Origin: Ursus arctos
Lineage: Eukaryota; Chordata; Mammalia; Carnivora; Ursidae
DNA length: 64,000 bases
Assembly (NCBI RefSeq): GCF_023065955.2
Contig: NW_026622886.1
Location: 9,186,001 to 9,250,000 of the forward strand
Direction: 5' to 3'
The notes under the pieces: model-generated
What the model was told of the DNA's origin: nothing
The model's database searches: none
The model's input: the letters and a program-made list of their open reading frames with translations, nothing else
Shown: positions 38,713 through 50,599 of the stretch, piece after piece
Position numbering within the stretch: the stretch's first letter is position 1
Layout: every line of letters starts with the position of its first letter
Translations under genes and position numbers: made by a program

Positions 38713-39609
38713 AAATGTGCCAATGAGGCACAATGCCTGGCTTAGTGTCAAATGCACTTTGCTTCCACCCCCATCCCTTACAGAGATGCAGGTGGCATCT
38801 GCTAGAGAACCCCTGGGGGTTATCATCACCTAGAAGCCTTCAATGTGTGACACCGCAGAGATGACCCACAGGCTGAAACTACGGAATTCCAACTGTGAAT
38901 TGGGAGTGGTGATGAGAACTACTTTGCTTTGGATATTAACACTTGCTCGGGGTAGGAATCTATACTATACCTCTTCACCAAAATGGCTTTCTTCCCATGC
39001 TTGAAGCCCCAGGGGCTCTGGCGAGGCTTTCAGAAGAACTATGCAGTAAAACATTCATCATACAATTTTTATAGATAGGAGGAAAAAGGGGGAAGGGGTG
39101 GTTTTGTATATTACTCTAATCAGCAAAATCAAGAAGCAATGAAAACTGCAATCTTTTCTGATGGCCTTCTTCTCTATCATTTTGTGATGTCCAGAAGTGT
39201 CCTTATCTGAGCAGGTGTTAGTGAGTTTTTCCCCACCGAGAGGCTAATGAGTATGCCCAAGAGCAGATCTAAAAAATGGCCTTGCAGAGGGAGGATACCG
39301 ATGTCCTAAATGCTGGTCCAGTTTCTGGAGTTGGCCAATTCTACCTTCCCCTGCCCTCACTCCCTCCACAAGAGCCTGAGCTCTCCAGACAGCTCCCTTC
39401 ATGCTCAGTCTTCAGGAAGAGTCCTATGCAAGTGAGGAAGCAGAGTTACAGAGCTCACGGCCCTATGGGCACTAAAAGAGCCATCAGGAGCCCAAGGATT
39501 TGGCCCAAGGGCTGCCATGGAGGACCGCTTTCTGCATCATCTGAAATGAGGTTTGGGTACCTCAATGACTAAAACTGGAAGCTCTGGGTAGCAGATGAAG
39601 GAGAGAGGA
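38713..39609. other. Unassigned intergenic DNA
   Basis: No repeat or gene recognised. Open frames below 100 codons without splice context. Confidence 0.4.
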
Positions 39610-40265
39610 CGGGAACAACAGAGCTTGCACACCACTGTAAAGAGTATAAATTGATACATCTACTTTGGAAAACCATTTGGCGCTATGTACTCTGTTGGAA
39701 ACATTCATATGCTATGGTCAGCATGTCCACCCAGAGGTGTATAGGCTACGAAAGTGAGCCCCAAACTATCAGGAGACCTGTACAAGAATGTTCATAGGAA
39801 CAGGATTTGTAATAGCTCCAGTCTGGAAAGAATCCAAATGTCCATCAACTGTGGAAGGGAGGAATTGTCGCAGTCATGGAATGGAATACCACACGGTATT
39901 GCAAAGGAACACCCCACAGATACATGCAACAGCAAGGAGAAATCTCACAAATGCAACATTGAAGGGAAGAGGCCAGACCCCAGAGAATTCCTAGGCTTCC
40001 ATTTCTATAAAGTTCAAAGATAAGCAAAAGGAAATCACTCTGTTTAGGGATACACACTGGGATAGCAAAATTATAGAGAAACATGGAGTTCATTATGGTC
40101 AAGGTCAATGATTACTCTTGGATGAGGGGTGAAAAGGGGATGGTTTACAATTAGCAAAAGGTATGAGGGAGGTTTCTGGAGTGGTGGCAATGTTCAGTCT
40201 TTTGACTTGGAGTGTCACAGGTATGCACTTAATGACAATTCATTAAGCTGTACCTTGGGGTTTTA
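39610..40265 (+). mobile_element. L1 LINE, old 3' part
   Basis: 'acctgtacaagaatgttcat', 'ccaaatgtccatcaactgtg' and 'gtgtcacaggtatgcactta' are ORF2-end and 3' UTR text of an old L1M copy. The open frames at 39754-40108 lie within it. Confidence 0.7.
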
Positions 40266-40476
40266 TGACTGTATCCTGTTATGCCTCCATCCCTGCCCCA
40301 CTGCCCCCATCCACCCCCACTCAGCACACACAGATTCTTGTTCATGGCTATTACCAGGACTAGAATTTAAGTCTGAATCTCCCAGATTCTTCCATCATGC
40401 CATCTCTCAGCCATGGGCTTGGGACCCTCTGTCTAGCCTTTTGGGGCTAAATTTCCTGGGCCCTAGTCTCGGGGTT

Positions 40477-40640
40477 CTTAACCCGGAGCCCATGATCCAT
40501 TTCAGGTGTCTGCAACTCCCCTGATGCTGCTTGTCAAATTGTGTATACCTGTGCTTTTTCTGGGGGGTGGTTCTAATGTCTTCTTTGGATTCCTAGAGTG
40601 ATCTGTGACCCACCAAAGATTAAGAACTGCTGCTAGAATG
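40477..40640 (+). mobile_element. Non-autonomous DNA transposon (hAT-type MER element)
   Basis: Begins 'gggttcttaacccggagcc' and ends 'aaagattaagaactgctgc', so imperfect terminal inverted repeats (GGTTCTTAA / TTAAGAACT) are visible. The internal text 'gtgatctgtgacccacc' suits an old MER-class hAT element whose name I cannot fix. Confidence 0.55.
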
Positions 40641-42035
40641 CACTCCAGTGGCTTAAACAGACAAGTGGATAGAAGTACCCCAGGCCTCGAACAAGGTCCT
40701 GAAAAGCCCGGGGCACTCTAGAGCCATAGGACGTTTGCTGTCCGTCTCGTACTGTATCTGCATTTTGCCTCTGTGCCACCAGGCTGGGGCCAGGGCTGGT
40801 GGGCACAGGAGTAACTGGCAAGGCTTTGAGTGTGGGAGGGTGGGAGCGGCTCCCAGGGAAGCGGACGGGGGCTGGGTAGGCACCTGGAAAAGCGTCAGTT
40901 ACAGCTACAAGTGGGAGGAGGAATGAAGCATCCAGAAGGCCTGGGGTTTGAGGAGATTGTCTTTTGAGCTGGGGTTTTCCCTATTGATCCCCACGTCTCC
41001 CTTCTCAACTCATTCAAGTTTTGTAATGAGTCAGACAAGGATCCAGAAGCCCAGGGCAACTGGTGCAGAGCTCAGAGCTCGCACCTGCCAGGAACTCTCC
41101 TCCTGCCCCAGGGCTCTTTGGCATACGGCTTTCCGCAGCTCCTTTTCCCCTTGGTTCCAGCTCACTGAGGGCTCGAGGGCTACTTTCCCAACACACACAC
41201 AGCCCACTTTTTCAGGGCATTTCCCCCTACTTCTTCAACTCAACGGTGGCTTTCTGGTTTGTGCACTCCTGGGATCCTCATAATTAAGAGAGCCTGAACT
41301 AGAAATCCAGAAGTGGAGTTTTTACGAGCTAGTTTCTCAGTGTGAGCTTGCCAGGGAGAGCCAGAGCTGTGGTATGGGTCCCTGGAGGCCTCAGACATTG
41401 GTTGCATCTCACTTGGGTTCTTTTGATGATTTTTCTTAAGTGGCTGCTAGCAGATCACTTCTCTATCACAGGGCTGCATCTTTGAGATTTGTCCCAGTTT
41501 TATTCTCTCTGCTTCTATTGCTTTTCTGGAACTCAGTATGTGGCAGTTTGACTGGCAGCCTAGGATTTTATCGGTTCACTGTAACTGTGGGAAACAAGTC
41601 CGATTGGACCTCACAGCCATGCCGAACCGTGGACTTCTGCTTACCAACCCACTTTCTCCATCCCTGCTTCTCTTTATTGGTCTCATTTTCTCAGATCAGC
41701 TTTCTCCAGTGTACTGGAAACGTGGCTGGAAGCAATCTGCATCGCTCCCATCTTTTCCATCAGAGAAAAATTGAGTCTCTCTCCCCACTTCAACTCAAGA
41801 AGTTCTTGGGGTGTATCAGTGGGGCAAAAGAGGATATGCTGCAGAAATAAACATCCCCTACAATGTCAGTGCCTTAAAACATCGAGGTTTATCTCAACAC
41901 GCGTTCCGTGTCTCTTGCGATACTTGCGGTCACGTGGTAGAGAAGGATCCGTGCCGCGGGTGTCACGCTGCAGCCTGCCCGGGGCTGCTCAGATGGAGGC
42001 GAGCGCAAGATGCTATGGGGAAAGTTGACACCTTG
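40641..42035. other. Mostly unique DNA; possible old LTR end
   Basis: 40641-41810 shows no repeat that I recognise. 41815-42000 contains 'gctgcagaaataaacatcc' and 'cagtgccttaaaacatcg', resembling an old LTR or MER repeat. Overlapping open frames (for example 41440-41850) have no exon signals. Confidence 0.4.
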
Positions 42036-42039
42036 GGGA

Positions 42040-42600
42040 ATGGGAAGAGAGTGACAAGGGTGCTTTCTTAGAGGGGCTGATGCTTGAATTGAGCTTTATG
42101 AGACAGCGGGAAGGAGCAAGGTGAGGGTGGGAGGGAGCGTTCCGGCTCAGGGAAAGTAAAAGGCCCTTGTGCAGGTTTGCATGCAAGACAGACCTAGAAC
42201 GTCCTGGGGAGAGTAAATAATTCACTGAGGCTTCCCCAGGCCCTCTGCCCAGGAGAGGTGCTGTTATGGACAAGCCTCCATTTCCTCTTCTATGAATTAG
42301 CAACAGTAATAGTGGTTGTTGTGAGGATTCAATAGTAATGTCTATGTCTCTAGCACTGTTAGTCGTAAGCTCTTGATATATGGTGTAGGTATGACCAATG
42401 TTGAGAGGCAGCCAGGTGTCATGGTTAGGACAGTGGATGTTGGAACCTAATTACTTGGGTTCAAATCCTTGCTCTGTCGTTAGTCCCTCGGGTTAGGACT
42501 ACAGACAGTACCCAGCTCAAAGCGTTCGTGTGAGATTCCTTGAGGTGACCTATGTGCAGCGCTGGTGCTCAGAAGACTCTGGGTTTGTCTGTGTGGCTGA
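42040..42600. mobile_element. Cluster of L2 (antisense) and two MIR fragments
   Basis: 42040-42190 reads as reversed L2 3' sequence ('gggagcgttccggctcagg'). 42235-42400 and 42405-42600 are sense MIR pieces ('cctccatttcctcttctatg'; 'ttgggttcaaatccttgctc'). Confidence 0.6.
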
Positions 42601-43760
42601 AGGCAAGTAAGTGGTGGGTAGAGGGGTCAGCAGAGGCCGAGGCCTGTCCTTCAGCTACATAGATAGAGACAGATCGCAGTTTGTGAGACCTCCTGCTTAG
42701 ACCGTTCTTGTGGCTCGCTCTAAGAAAAGGATGCAAAGTTACGAATACAAAGTTAGGCATGAAAATAAATGTTTGGTCGGAGGGATGAAAAGAATCACAA
42801 AAAATACAAAATTTTAACAGTTGTCCGGTACTGCAAACATCACAGAATTCAGAAAAATACACAATGTTCTTTATTAGTTACTTGACATCCTCTGTAATAA
42901 TTATTGTCCTACATTAGCTGCATATTGTTTGTCGCCTCTTCATACTGACGATGATCTCGTTATATTTTCTGTAGACGGAATAGACAGCTCATTCAGCCTC
43001 TCTTGTGTGGTTGATCAAAATTTATTTTTCATATGAATAGTTTGAAAATATTCCAACCCCACAACAAATCTTAAATACGAGCAACATCTTACACGTTTTT
43101 TAGAATCGTTGCCAAATTTGAAAAAATACCAAATTCCTAGCATGAAGGAACTATAAGATTTCAGGGCATTTGAAGTTTTCTTGCATAGTGACTGCTGTTA
43201 AGTACTCATTGAGTTGATGATGAATAAGTCTATCAATTACTTATTGAAATGATGATGCCAAAATGTCTTTAATGTTGTTGTGATAATGTGTATCATGTTC
43301 TCTTTATAGTTGTATTTCTTGACAAATCAGTAAGAAATTCAAATCTATTCCCCAAATATTTCTGTGATTCACTCTTTATTAATTAGGTCTGTAATCCGAA
43401 AGCCTAATTTTTATTTCTACATGAAATGTGTCTCTTCTTCTCAATAAACAAGGGTATTTCAGCTTTTATCTGAAATTGATTTTGTTATTCTTCTCAGTGT
43501 CAGAATAAGGGGGGGCAGTCTGGGACTTGGATGGCGACGGCGAAGGCGGGTAGGACCCGGGCAGCCTGGCTCAAGTGGCTGTGCCATGGTGTCCTCCCTG
43601 GGTGACCTCACCTGCCCTTCCACTAAGGCGAGGTGGAGGGCGGAGCCTGGCAGGGAGTAGGCGGGACTTGTAGGTGGGTGGGGCCTCGTGGTCGGTGGGC
43701 GGGGCTCACTGCTGGCCCCAGGAAACTGAATGGTAAAGCTTTGCTGAAACTTTCCTGAGA
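42601..43760. other. Unassigned A+T-rich DNA, then a short G+C-rich patch
   Basis: 42700-43480 is A+T-rich without repeat wording. 43490-43740 is G+C-rich with repeated 'gtgggcggggc' GC-box-like units and several CpGs, but it is too short and isolated to call a promoter. Confidence 0.4.
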
Positions 43761-43764
43761 GCCA

Positions 43765-43890
43765 AGCCCTGAGAATAAAGTGGTGAGCAAAAACGCTGAC
43801 AGCCTGGGAGACAGACAGTAAACACATACTCACAAGCATATAATCATGTAATTACGAGTTGTGAGAAGAGTTGTGAAAGGAAAAAACAGG
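43765..43890 (-). mobile_element. L2 fragment, antisense
   Basis: 'agtggtgagcaaaaacgctg' and 'gacagacagtaaacacatac' match the reversed 3' part of L2. Confidence 0.55.
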
Positions 43891-44154
43891 AGACTGTGTG
43901 AGTCCCTTGGGGTCCTGGGGAGACTTCCTTCTGGAAGTTTCTTAGAACTAGACCTGAATTCTGGCTTTTCCACTGATAAGCTGGGTGGGCAAGCTGGGCC
44001 ATGGACTCTTGGGTCATAAATGAGGCTTGACTGTAAAGCCTTGTGTAGACTGCTCTGAAGGACTCACAAAAAGTTGTCCAGAAAGGTTGGGAGCCTTGGC
44101 AGCTTCTTGGAATACATATTTATATTTATTTATATAGCTCCATTCTGTGCCCCC

Positions 44155-44503
44155 TATGCTATGGTCTGAATGTGTCCACCCCACCCCCAAATTCAGATGT
44201 TGAAATCTTAATGCCCAATGTGATAGTCTTTGGAGGTGGGCCTTTGGGAGGTGATTAGGTCATGAGGCTAGAACGCTCACCAGTGAGATTAGCGCCCTTA
44301 TAAAGGAGGCCACCAGAGCTCCCTTGCCCCTTCCAGCAGCTGAGGGTACAAGAAGTCTGCAGCCTGGAAGTGGGCCCTCACCTGCCCATGCTGCCACTCT
44401 GATTTTGGACTTTTAGCTGCCACATTGTAAGAAATACATCTCTGTTGTTCATAAGCCGTCCAGTCTGTGGTAGTTTGTTATAGCGGCCTGAGCAGACTCA
44501 GAC
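44155..44503 (+). mobile_element. MaLR LTR (MST/MLT1-type)
   Basis: 'gctatggtctgaatgtgtcc', 'gggaggtgattaggtcatg', 'gcgcccttataaagga' and 'taagccgtccagtctgtgg' in order, ending 'agactcagaca'. Confidence 0.87.
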
Positions 44504-44703
44504 ATTTTCCTTGGAAGTAGTTTTAACCTCTCTCAGAAGCTGGATTGCATTGGATTGGAGTGCTGTCCAGGGGACCCCACAGCGCTCCGTGCTTTAGTAC
44601 AAAGTACTCGTACCATCTCATAATTTCTTGTGGGCCTTTCTCAGAGACTCTGGGCATCTGGAGTCATGGACTGTGGTTTTGTCTTAACCTCCAGCGGCAG
44701 CTG

Positions 44704-44728
44704 CATCATCATCATCACCATCATCATC
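44704..44728. repeat. (CAT)n microsatellite
   Basis: CATCATCATCATCACCATCATCAT; it produces an artefactual polyhistidine frame. Confidence 0.9.
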
Positions 44729-44834
44729 GTCACAGCTGACGCTCGGTCAATGCTTTCGGTGTGCTCTGCACTGTTCGAACCTCCTGACATATATTCGTTC
44801 ATGTCTGGCTCACAGTAACCACTGTGTAAACAAG

Positions 44835-45120
44835 CACCAAGTGAATAAATAAGCACAATGGAAGGAGAAAATCACTGATTTTTTTCCCCCTAAGAGTTCT
44901 TGGAAAGCTTTGCAGAGGAGATAACTTTGAGATGGATTTTGAAAGCGGAGTTCACCAAGCAGAGGTGGGGCTTCGTCCTCATTCCAGGGTGGCTCGGGCA
45001 GGTATGAAGGAGCACATCAGGCACTCCAGGAAGAGTAATTCCATAAGGTGGTGGGAGGTATAGGAGGTGAGGATGGGGACAGAGACCTATTAGGATTGCA
45101 ACGCTGACTTGGATAGAAGG
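44835..45120 (-). mobile_element. L2 3' fragment, antisense
   Basis: 'gaggagataactttgagatgg' and 'caccaagcagaggtgggg' resemble reversed L2 text. Diverged. Confidence 0.45.
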
Positions 45121-45339
45121 CATACTGGTGAAGAAGGCAGTTTTTTTGTTTTTTTGCTTTTGCTTTTTAATCCACTTTCTACATTTAGAGAGCAGTGATC
45201 TCTAAAGAAGAGGGTGGTTTGTGTGCCTCCCAGGGATGTGCTAGATGATCCCAGGAGGTGTGGGAAGAAAATATTGGAATTTCTATTTTAATTTTTTATC
45301 TTACCCTTTACACATTTCTATTTTGGTCTAAAGTTTAGA

Positions 45340-45515
45340 ACAGCACTGTCCAATAGAACTTTTTGAGATGATGGAAATGTTTTATCAGCACTTGAAATGT
45401 AGCCTGTACGACCAAGGAACTGAATTTTTTAGTTTTTTAAAATTTAAAGTAACTTAAGTGAAAATAGCCTCATGAGGTTAGTGACTACTACATTGACTAG
45501 CACAGGTTATAGGGT
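45340..45515 (+). mobile_element. Non-autonomous hAT-type DNA transposon
   Basis: Starts 'cagcactgtccaatagaac' and ends '(cta)cattgactagcacagg', with 'cacttgaaatgtagcctg' inside. This is the pattern of small Charlie-derived MER elements, with imperfect inverted ends. Confidence 0.55.
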
Positions 45516-45879
45516 GCATAAATACTGCAGTTTTTGTACATACGTCGGTACATAAATGAGAAAACATTTATGTGCAGCTCAGCTTGTTACTGGTGGCATA
45601 TGCAATCAGAAATGTTTACAGACCACGGGGCCAGAGACCGAAATTAAAATATAGAGCTGGAACAAAAATGCTGAAAAACTGCAAAGCTGGGCTAGCCCTA
45701 GGCAGATACGTCTCAGAATTTAAAACCTCTGAAATTGAAAGGATCTTATAGCTCTTTAGTTTTCTTGAGGAAAGTAAGCCTTGGGCCAAGAGGGGAGGGA
45801 CTGAGACTCACAGCGTCAGTGTTACTTCTGCATGTGACCTGCCGTCCCATACCAGCCTTTCTATGTCCGCCTCCTACCC

Positions 45880-46062
45880 CCTTGCCTGATTCTTCTCTCC
45901 TGAGCACTTTTCCAATTTGTGATGACACCGTTGTTCACTTGCGTATTGTCTGTCTCCTCCCAACAACTAGACTGTAAACTCCATGGAGACAGCGCCGGGT
46001 CTCTTGTTTACTGGGACCTGACATAAAATAAGCGCTCAAAACGCATTTGCTCAATTAATGGT
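45880..46062 (+). mobile_element. L2 3' end
   Basis: 'agactgtaaactccatggag' followed by 'aagcgctcaaaacgcatttg' is the standard L2 tail. Confidence 0.7.
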
Positions 46063-46214
46063 TCAGGAGGTGGGTAGCGAGGGATCCACAACGGGAATAA
46101 CGGGCGATCAGGCTAAACAGATCTTGGGAGATGGAGACAGAGATTGGTAAAGGGCCTTGAGGATTCTCGGAGCAGTCAGTGCCGTGGGCCCAGCCTGGCA
46201 GCCCACACCTGTGG

Positions 46215-46480
46215 TCAGTGACTGTTGGCTAATGGTGGAAAGTCCATGCGCTTTGAGTCTAATGGACCTGGGTTTGCATTCCAGTTCTATCACTTACGGA
46301 AGTATGACCTTAGGTAATCTACTCAACTTCTCTAAGTATTTCGTTTCCTCAGCTGTAAAATAAGGAAAATAACAATACTATTTCTTAGAGTTATTAGTTG
46401 GATTAAAGGATATGATGTATGTAAATACATGAAGCACTAGTACGTAGACTGTATGTACATAGAGTATCTAGTTCATAGAT
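46215..46480 (+). mobile_element. MIR SINE
   Basis: 'gggtttgcattccagttc', 'tatgaccttaggtaatc' and 'cctcagctgtaaaataagg' are a full MIR core. Confidence 0.82.
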
Positions 46481-46649
46481 ACTATATAGTTTTTATTCAA
46501 TGTCAGTTAAATGAATGAATGAACTGAATGATACCATGTATACACACAGGGTGGGAAAATAGCCATGGAATCAAAGGACTGATATTCTTTGATGAAACAA
46601 ATTGTCAGAGCCTCAAACGTAACTAGTCACATAGAAATGTGATGCACTG

Positions 46650-47130
46650 AATGGTCCCTTAGAAAATACAGGATTACTTACTGGAAAGCAGTTTGGTTGC
46701 ATGTAACAAAAGCCTTAGGAATGCTTATTCCTTGTTTCTAGTAATCCCACCTCCAGGAGTCTACACTAAGCAAGTAATAAGAGATGCAAAGATTTTCGTA
46801 CAGAGCCATTCACTGATGCCGTTACAATAAGGCCCAAATAATAAAAACTTAAAAAGTAAGCAACCTCATCAGCCAGCAATGGTTGGGGCGGGGGGGGGGG
46901 GGGGTGACGATTAAGGGCAGTATAGCTGTGTGAAGCAATATTATGCAAGTGACTAAGAAACCAAGTGTTTCAGAATACGATAACATAGAGAAGAGGGTCA
47001 TGTTATGAATAATAAGTGAAAAAAAGTAGATAAAATTCTGTGCAATATGATCACAATTGTAAAATGTGTTTAAAAAAAAAGACAAGGAAGACACATTAAA
47101 CTCTTAGCTGTGATTATCTTTGGTGGGTAG
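46650..47130 (+). mobile_element. L1 3' UTR, old, with a poly-G run
   Basis: 'gtaatcccacctccaggag', 'caatatgatcacaattgtaa' and 'gctgtgattatctttggtgg' are an L1M-type end. A related copy is at 60275. An uninterrupted G15 run lies at 46890-46904. Confidence 0.65.
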
Positions 47131-47289
47131 GTCAGTGGCACTTGGGTCAGCCCATCGATGTTCCCATCCCTGGTCTTGGCTCCTTGGTGCCGTTCAGCCG
47201 GCCACAAGGGTACCCTGAGTGTCAGCTCTCGGATGCACTCTTGAGACTGGAAGGGACTTCTGCCAAACCGCAGTGTGATTCTTCGAGAA

Positions 47290-47620
47290 GAAGGCTCATG
47301 CTGAGGATGGCAGCCTGAGGGAGAGGGCACAGCACTTGGGAGTTTAGAGAATCTAAATTTAATCCTTGGCTTGTCCACAAAATAGCAGTGGAATTTGGGC
47401 AACTTCCTGTAGCTCTCTGCACCTTGGTTTCATCATCTGTAAAATAAGGGGAGTGGACTGAAGTGGTCTCCAAGGTACCTTTAGGCTTCAACACTCTGCT
47501 CTCTTTCATTTGACAATATTTGTTGAACCCTTTCTCTGTGCCAAACACTGTTCCAGAGACTGGGGATAATTAGCGAACAAGGCAAAGGTCTGTCCTCTTT
47601 CTAGTAAACTCTGTAAATCA
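47290..47620. mobile_element. MIR (sense) and L2 (antisense) fragments
   Basis: 47290-47480 has 'caccttggtttcatcatctg' (MIR). 47495-47620 has 'ctctgtgccaaacactgttc' (reversed L2). 47621-48184 to the right shows nothing recognised. Confidence 0.6.
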
Positions 47621-48184
47621 TAATAGAATTTGAGCAGTATTTTTTGACTCCTCACTTCCTAAAATGGGTTTTTCGAGTGCTCCTGCCTTCCCTTCAGCTC
47701 TTTTCTCCTCACTTCCACTTTTCAAACTTTTATCCTTGTATTCTCAAGATTGATACATCTAACTTCTTTTGGGTAATGATACTTACATCTTCTCTACTTT
47801 GTCTATGTGTTGATTCTAAAAATTTGGAAGCAATAACTATTCTTCATCAGAGTCAAGTCCTTGCCTGTGATTACATTTCCTTTTGTGTATAGCTTTTCAT
47901 TTCCTGGAGTTTCTGATTGCCTTTTTTTTTTTCTTATACAATTTGCCTGTCTCATATATTCAATTTAAAAAGAAAACAAAACAAACAAAAAAGAAAACAC
48001 TTCCTCAGGGCAGGTATGGCAGTTAGGGTTGGATGAAGGAGCAGAAGCTCTGTGCAGGTCATGAGAGACAGGATTTATTATAGGAGCTGCACCATATCCC
48101 ATCTCCACTACACGTGGGAAAATTACCTCTCACGTGCACACACACACCCTAAATGTGTCTCAAATTCCTCCGACTCCTGCGTTC

Positions 48185-48365
48185 TCCAAGACCTAGAGCC
48201 TTGCTACCCAAAGTGTGGTCTGTGGACCAGCATCATTGGCTTCACCCGGGACTTTGTTAGAAATGCGGAGCATCAGCTCACCCAGTCTCAGTGAATCAGA
48301 GTCTGCATTTTAGCCAGGTTCCCAGTGCATTTGTATGTCTGTGAAGTTTGAGAAGCACTGGTTTG
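48185..48365 (+). mobile_element. MER5A-type hAT transposon
   Basis: 'acccaaagtgtggtctgtgg', 'tctcagtgaatcagagtctg' and 'gtttgagaagcactgg' span a complete MER5A. The TIRs at both ends are recognisable though diverged. Confidence 0.8.
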
Positions 48366-48596
48366 GGTTACTTTGTGGAGCCTGCCATTTTCCTCTTGCC
48401 TGCACCAGTTCATTGCAGTGAGGTCTCCTGTCAGCAATGGCCCTAAAACTGTTAACTTTAGCTGAGGCCCTTCAGAGTCAATACTGTGCCTGAGAAGGCC
48501 CTGTCTTTGTTGTTATCAATGATGATGATAATAATAATAGATACTATCTATTGATTACTTGCTATGTGCCTGGTATTGTGCTGTGCATTTTATTTT

Positions 48597-48800
48597 ATTT
48601 TATTTTATTTTCAAGATTTTATTTATTTATTCGACAGAGATAGAGACAGCCAGCGAGAGAGAGAACACAAGCAGGGGGAGTGGGAGAGGAAGAAGCAGGC
48701 TCATAGCGGAGGAGCCTGATGTGGGGCTCGATCCCATAACGCCGGGATCACGCCCTGAGCCGAAGGCAGACGCTTAACCGCTGTGCCACCCAGGCGCCCC
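48597..48800 (-). mobile_element. CanSINE, bear/panda-type, antisense, young
   Basis: The duplication tgtgcattttatttt lies at 48582-48596 and 48801-48815. It inserted into the left flank of the older SINE at 48816, so it is the last of three nested events. Nearly identical to 23518-23725. Confidence 0.93.
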
Positions 48801-48815
48801 TGTGCATTTTATTTT

Positions 48816-48930
48816 TTAAAGTAGGCTTCATGCTGGGCCCCAACACAGGGCTCGAACTCACGACCCTGAGATCAAGACCTGAGCTAAGATCAAGAGTCTG
48901 ACACCCAACCAACTGAGCCACCCAGACGCT
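48816..48930 (-). mobile_element. CanSINE, short, antisense, older
   Basis: 'cgaactcacgaccctgagatc' and 'aactgagccacccagacgc' are the reversed head. 'tgcattttat' flanks it on both sides. Confidence 0.85.
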
Positions 48931-49259
48931 CCAGTGCCATGCATTTTATATACTCACAAGCCTCTATGGCAAGAACATTATAATTATCCCCACATACTAG
49001 ATGAAAAAATGAGGTTCAAGAGGTGAAGTCACTTGCCCAAAGTCACACTGCAAGTAACTGATGCATCAGGGATTCAGTTCCAAGCTTGTATGACTCTAGA
49101 GTCTGTATCTTTAAACCAAGAGGACACAACGTACACACAGGCATGCGCACATCTCGTAAATGTACGACTGCTCCTTAGCCCTTTCCTACTCCCTTCCAGG
49201 CACTAGTCTTGCAAGAGTAACTGTTACCCTGACTACTACATGCCTCCAGGAATAGATTA

Positions 49260-49790
49260 GTTGTCTGGTTTTGCGCTTTATATACATGGAATATAACACA
49301 GGGCATTTTCTTTTGTCATAATAGAACCGCTGAATCAAGCCCTTGGAGTTCTAATTTTCGTGAGACGCTACACTCCGTGGCTTCTTCTGTTCCCCATTAT
49401 GTGCGTGAGATTCACGCATATCGTTGCATGTGTTATGGACTGCTCTTATCGCTCTGTGAATACACTACAGTTACTTACCTGATCTGCTGATGGGCATTTG
49501 GGTGCCTTCCCAGTTCCCGGCGCTTATGAAGACATGAGCATTCCAGCTCATGTCTTATGGTGAACATATGGTTATATTCCTAGGAGTAGAATTGGTGGGT
49601 AATACAGCACATGTATATTCAGCTTTAGTAAATGCTGGAAAGGATGGACCACTTAACCTCACATCAGCAGTGTATGAGAGATCTGGTTGCTTCTCTCCTT
49701 TGCCAGCTTACTTGGTCTTTTGGTACTTTTCATCTTTTTCATTTTAGCCATGTTGGTGGCTGTAGAGTCAAAGCCCATGGATTTCTTAGA
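49260..49790 (-). mobile_element. L1 LINE, antisense, diverged
   Basis: 'gatgggcatttgggtgcc', 'cctaggagtagaattggtgg' and 'gcagtgtatgagagatctgg' are reversed L1 ORF2-end text, older than the copies at 11 and 28 kb. It contains an 11-bp-arm inverted repeat (49529-49539 / 49546-49556). Confidence 0.65.
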
Positions 49791-50292
49791 CCTCTTTAGT
49801 GGATATATTTGTTTAGTGGTCACTCCTGGTTGCCTACCCAGAATTCATTTTCATCTCCTTCTTTCCAACAGAATCCTATTTTTTCTCCCATCTCCCCTCC
49901 TTATGCTGGGCTCCAGGGAAGCTGAGCTTAGCCCTGGTTACATGTCTAGGCTTTATTTAACTAAGGGTAATTCCTCTTCCCTTAATAATGTCAGTTCAGG
50001 GATGGGCAGGTGATCTGATTCCATCCAAAAAATGTTCAGGAGGTTTATTGAGAGGATTTGGGAAGTCTCCTTAACCTTAAGAGGGAGGCACAGGGCTAGG
50101 CGATCTTAGATACTCTCACGTCTGGGTGTGACGTCTGGGACTTCTGCCATCTTGCTACTAACTTTGAGGTGAAGTGATGTTCTTTTAAACATCATGGAGC
50201 TGCTGAATCACACACTTTGGACTTCAGTTTGGGTGCGATAATACATTCCCTTTGTGAAAATAAAGGAAACCTCATTTAAAATGGATCAGAGC

Positions 50293-50306
50293 CCTGAAGG
50301 GGGCGC
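50293..50306 (+). promoter_or_regulatory. CTCF-motif-like site
   Basis: CCTGAAGGGGGCGC, followed by TCT, fits the AGGGGGCGC-type CTCF core at 12 of 14 positions. Same orientation as the candidates at 27250 and 30180. Motif match only. Confidence 0.35.
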
Positions 50307-50406
50307 TCTCAGGCAGGTACTCCCCTATAGCCTGCCACACCAGGGGGAAGAAGGAAGATAAGAATTATTTTGACAGACATTTTTCACATAGGGATTTCAT
50401 CTGCTT

Positions 50407-50583
50407 AAAAAAAAAAAAAAAGATTGTATTTATTTGAGAGAGAGCACAGCAGGGGGAGGGGCAGAGGGAGAAGCCGACTCCCTGCTGACAGGGAGCCCAA
50501 TTAAGGGGCTCCATCCCAGGACCCTGAGATCATGACCTGAGCCAAAGTCAGATGCTTAACTGACTGAGTCACCCAGGCACCCC
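50407..50583 (-). mobile_element. CanSINE, antisense
   Basis: The plus strand starts with A14 (an unusual A rather than T run at this end) and 'gattgtatttatttgagag', and ends 'gagtcacccaggcacccc'. 'tcatctgctt' / 'tcgtctgctt' flank it. Confidence 0.85.
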
Positions 50584-50599
50584 TCATCGTCTGCTTTTA

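Larger units (their letters stand above)
48490..49125 (-). mobile_element. MIR SINE, antisense, split by two CanSINEs
   Basis: The left half 'cttgctatgtgcctggtattg' (about 48556) and the right half 'gaagtcacttgcccaaagtc' (about 49024) are one reversed MIR. The insertions at 48597-48800 and 48816-48930 separate them. Confidence 0.8.

Noticed and set aside
44545..44739. Frame ending in a polyhistidine stretch
   Set aside because: Produced by the (CAT)n microsatellite; it overlaps intergenic DNA with no splice context.
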